A stretch of DNA of 64,000 nucleotides from MPNO01 sp965200535 (GTDB taxonomy: Bacteria; Pseudomonadota; Alphaproteobacteria; MPNO01): contig CBDAUF010000002.1 in assembly GCA_965200535.1 (NCBI GenBank), positions 1,840,719 to 1,904,718 of the forward strand, read 5' to 3'. Below the pieces are notes generated by a model, which saw nothing but the letters and a program-made list of their open reading frames with translations, did not search any database and had not been told where the DNA came from. Shown piece by piece: positions 61,471-64,000 of this stretch; position 1 is the stretch's first letter; every line of letters begins with the position of its first letter. The translations under genes and the position numbers were made by a program.

Positions 61471-63322
61471 TATAGCGGGTTTTGTGTTTAATCCGTTCCC
61501 AGAGTTCTCTGAATTCCGGTGTAAGAATTCTGACTTTTTGGAGTTTTGCGGTGCCGCGGTGTCGCGCGTTTTGGGGTGTCGGTGACATTGTGGCGCTCCC
61601 GAATGCTTCAGCCGTTTCGGTCTGGAGCTGTTCCACATAATTTTTATAGCTTTCGTTGGCGACAACAGTCAGGACGTTTAATTCTTTATCGTGGACGCGC
61701 TTGCCCGCTTGGTCAACGGCAAGGCGGACCCCGCGCCCGATCTCTTGCCGTTTCTTGATGTCAGAAGCGGTCTGATTTAGGGTGCATATCTGGAAGACGT
61801 TGGGGCTGTCCCATCCTTCGCGGAGTGCGGAATGTGAAAAGATGAAGCAGGTTGGTTCGTCAAAGGACAAGAGACGTTCTTTGTCTTGCATGATGAGTCG
61901 GTAGGCTTCGGCATCTTTTTGTGCTTCGCCTGTGCTGCTGTCTTGATAGACGATCTCACCTGAGCGTTTTCGCTGCCCTGCGAAATAGGCGGCACGCACG
62001 TCTGCTGGGTGCTTGTCGCGCCAGGCTGCGTATCTGTCGTTCTGTTTGAGTTCATTAAAACACTTGTCAAAGAGTTGGCGGATGATTCCGTCATCGTCCG
62101 TATAATTGGCGACTTTATCAATGAAGAAGAGGGATAGGATTTTGATATTTGCATCCTTTAGGTGTTCCTGTTTGCGAAAATGCTCTTCAAGGGTGTATCG
62201 GATTTGTGCCTCAAAACGTGTAGATGTATCTGCGCCGAGTGCCTCGCCTTCTTTGATTTCTACGCCGTTGTCGAATTGAATGTATCCGGCTCCCCAGTCT
62301 CTGTAAATTCCGCTGACGCGATAGCCTTTATATTCCGGTAGATTGGTTTTCTGCGGTGTTCCTAAATCGTCTCCGCTTTTAAGGGTGAGGGTTGTCTGCT
62401 TGACTGTGCCGTTTTTCATGAGTTTACGGACAGCAACCTTTGCGGTTATCGTTGTCTTTTGGCTCTTAACGCTTTGGAGTTGAATGAAAGCGCGGGGGGT
62501 ATCCGTGCCGTCTTCGATGCCGGCGACTTCTATTTGCTTGACCAAACCGTTGCGGTATGCGTCATAAGGCGTGAGGCGATAGACGCAATTGTAGAGCGTG
62601 CGGTGCGTGGCACTATACCGCAGCGCGAACAAGGGATTTAGACTGGCGAGTGACTCGCTGCTCAGCGCGCTTTCCATCCGCTGCGGTTCATCTAAGATGA
62701 GGATCGGACGCGCCGCTCGGATGAGATCAATCGGGGTGTCGCCTTGCAACCAATCGGTCGTTTGGCGGATAATGTTAGAATCCTTGTTGAAGGATGCAAG
62801 GGTCATGACCATAATTTCAACGGTATCTGAGAGTGCGAATTGTCGGATTTGGGACAATTTTTTGGAGTCGTACTCGTAGTAGCGATAGGGGAGATTGTCG
62901 TATATCTCCTTGAAGTGTGCGTGTGTGATTTGGAGTGTCTTTAGCACACCTTCACGGATTGCAATGGAAGGGACGACGACGATAAACTTTCGCATGCCGT
63001 AGTTTTGGAAAAGCTCTAAGGCGGTTCGGAGGTAGATATAGGTTTTACCGGTGCCTGTTTCCATCTCCACGGAAAAATTGGGACATCCGTTCGTAGACAA
63101 CTCGCTGTGTTGTGCTATGGCATTGACATCCTGAACGGCTGTGAGGTTAGATTCTATCTGTGTGATGTCTAAATCAAGCCGGTTGGGGATTGCGGTGAGC
63201 GGTGTCGTCATATCGTCCAATGTGAAGTCGGGTTGGACGTAACGTTGCCCCTCAAAGAGGTTGACGACGGCATCGATAGCGTTGCGTTGGTAGTCTTGGT
63301 TGGCATCAAATTCAAATTTCAT
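61463..63322 (-). CDS. res: Type III restriction enzyme Res subunit, C-terminally truncated
   Basis: About 620 residues remain of a subunit that is normally near 950-1000. This SF2 helicase-nuclease has Walker A METGTGKTYIYL (GTGKT at 90-94), the DEPQ motif at 211-214, a SATHR motif III region, FSHSALREGWDSPNVFQICTL and motif VI KRQEIGRGVRLAVDQ. The C-terminal endonuclease domain (PD-E/DxK) is lost: real sequence ends at KHKTRYKVD, after which the frame reads through the antisense of the slam gene. ATG 63322 is the start. It pairs with the Mod gene upstream. AT-rich codon use differs from the rest of the window. Confidence 0.88.
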
Positions 63323-63414
63323 TTTTTGGTTCTCTCATTAGGGGTTCCCCTCTATCCGCCGCAAGCAGGGGAGAATAAGATGGGGAACAGGCACGCGCTG
63401 TTATTCACAAGGAT

Positions 63415-63431
63415 CGGGGTTAGAAACCCCG
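63415..63431. repeat. Perfect palindrome in res-mod spacer
   Basis: CGGGGTT-AGA-AACCCCG, a 7-bp stem with a 3-nt centre. It lacks a T-run, so a dispersed palindromic repeat is more likely than a terminator. Confidence 0.5.
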
Positions 63432-63497
63432 CCCACATGACCGAATTAAACTCTTATCGTAACATCCAAAAATACATGCCCACTTTTATGAAGACAA

Positions 63498-63520
63498 CCC
63501 CCTCCCCTCTTATCAGGGGG
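63498..63520. repeat. Second inverted repeat in res-mod spacer
   Basis: CCCCCT and AGGGGG form a 6-bp stem around an 11-nt loop, in the same 286-bp spacer. Together with the palindrome at 63415 it suggests repeat-rich intergenic DNA of the donor genome. Confidence 0.4.
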
Positions 63521-63550
63521 GAATCAGAAGACATCGCTTCGGTGTGATGG

Positions 63551-63587
63551 GTTTCAATCCTTATGGGCGTTATGATAGTCTGCATAC
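63551..63587 (+). repeat. Single degenerate CRISPR-repeat-like unit
   Basis: The 37-nt segment starts GTTTCAATCC and continues TTATGGGCGTTATGATAG, similar in length, start and internal pattern to CRISPR repeats with a GTTTCAATCC head. There is only one copy and no spacer array, so it could be chance or a remnant. Confidence 0.25.
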
Positions 63588-63608
63588 AGTTTGTGCTACA
63601 AATAACGC

Positions 63609-64000
63609 CTATATCGTTTTGAGACGGCACTGCAGAGCCAGGTTGGCTGCCAATGTGTCGGTTAAAGCGATGTCACGGCAGATGAAGAGCGAATCTTTGG
63701 ATAAAGCTAAGTGTGCTATGTCCGTTTCTGAAAGTTCGGTATCCAAGCAGATGTAGCATGTGCGTGTGTTGTCAGGTGCGGTCATTTGATAGATTGTGTT
63801 TGTTGTTAGTCCGGGCACCTGCGCGATTGTGCTGTTGAGGGGGTATCCCTCTTTGAGTGCGATTTCATAGTGGACATCTTCTTTTTGCCATCCGTCCCGG
63901 AGTGGGTCGAGGGTCTCCGATAGTCCATCGAGATAGGTTTGCGGGTTATCGGTGTGAACGGCTTCATCTGTTCGGTAGTTGGATGGAGCGAGTTTGAAAA
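63609..64000 (-). CDS. mod: Type III DNA methyltransferase (Mod), C-terminal part
   Basis: The frame runs off the window end. It reads FKLAPSNYRTDEAVHTDNPQTYLDGLSETLDPLRDGWQKEDVHYEIALKEGYPLNSTIAQVPG... and ends SLFICRDIALTDTLAANLALQCRLKTI. This is the usual C-terminal region of site-specific methyltransferases of type III systems. It lies upstream of res on the same strand with a 286-bp spacer. The catalytic part is outside the window. The product methylates adenine and gives the complex its target specificity. Confidence 0.85.
   Translation of the reverse strand, partial: FKLAPSNYRTDEAVHTDNPQTYLDGLSETLDPLRDGWQKEDVHYEIALKEGYPLNSTIAQVPGLTTNTIYQMTAPDNTRTCYICLDTELSETDIAHLALSKDSLFICRDIALTDTLAANLALQCRLKTI

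Noticed and set aside
1..64000. CRISPR array, tRNA, rRNA
   Set aside because: No set of regularly spaced repeats and no cloverleaf or rRNA segment was recognised by eye; only one isolated repeat-like unit at 63551.

Overview
The window is high-GC DNA with dense, short-spaced operons. TRAP and ABC uptake systems, Rieske, FAD and molybdenum hydroxylases, carboxymuconolactone-decarboxylase-like proteins and general porins ending in Phe point to a heterotrophic alphaproteobacterium, perhaps a marine or host-associated Rhodospirillales-like lineage. This is inferred from gene style; there is no rRNA or other marker gene. No tRNA, rRNA or CRISPR array was found. The last 2.5 kb (from about 61463) is visibly AT-richer and carries a type III restriction-modification system whose junction cuts genes on both sides, so it is a foreign island or an assembly chimera.

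Layout. 1-4.3 kb (+): a Rieske oxygenase and a TRAP transporter. 4.3-12.5 kb (-): an eight-gene operon read ligJ-like hydratase, dppBCDF-like importer, RraA-family aldolase, class III extradiol dioxygenase, FAD monooxygenase; it looks like a route for hydroxylation, meta-cleavage, hydration and aldol cleavage of an aromatic acid, with a peptide-type importer lacking its binding protein. 12.6-17.4 kb (-): livKHMGF. 17.5-25.5 kb: lipocalin-like, Nudix, zinc-type dehydrogenase, amidase with a small partner, a second TRAP system with its binding protein divergent, and a DUF6152/DUF6644-like pair. 25.6-28.3 kb: a PrlF/YhaV toxin-antitoxin pair and an IS110 element. 28.3-34.3 kb: a frameshifted HEAT-like gene, a two-subunit molybdenum hydroxylase and an FAD/NAD(P) protein. 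34.3-41.2 kb: a cytosine-deaminase-like amidohydrolase and a GST, divergent from a BMP-type nucleoside ABC importer whose binding-protein gene has an amber codon. 41.2-48.6 kb: an accessory zone with orphan HigA and a higB relic, a TOTE-primase relic, an outer-membrane barrel, a DUF3500 gene, small proteins, a porin tail fragment and an intact porin. 48.6-57.4 kb: a diiron protein, an ornithine-cyclodeaminase-like enzyme, HyuB, two CMD-like genes, a CutL-type hydroxylase subunit, an XRE regulator and a response regulator. 57.4-61.5 kb: a second porin, a broken surface lipoprotein and a truncated Slam-type exporter.

The most striking item is the CMD/AhpD-like gene at 52312-52950. It has an in-frame TGA at 52555-52557 exactly where the second cysteine of a C-x-x-C redox motif is expected. 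A perfect 7-bp hairpin with a G-starting loop lies 13 nt downstream, where a bacterial SECIS element would be. Coding homology, including colinearity with the next-door paralogue, continues without break past the TGA. This is a candidate selenoprotein (C-R-Y-U).

A second theme is shuffling of porin pieces. A 179-bp leader block occurs ungapped in front of porin 2 and as an orphan at 33907. Its downstream half also precedes porin 1, and a headless porin tail lies beside porin 1. Several other genes are interrupted by one lesion each (HEAT-like protein, BMP protein) or two (lipoprotein).
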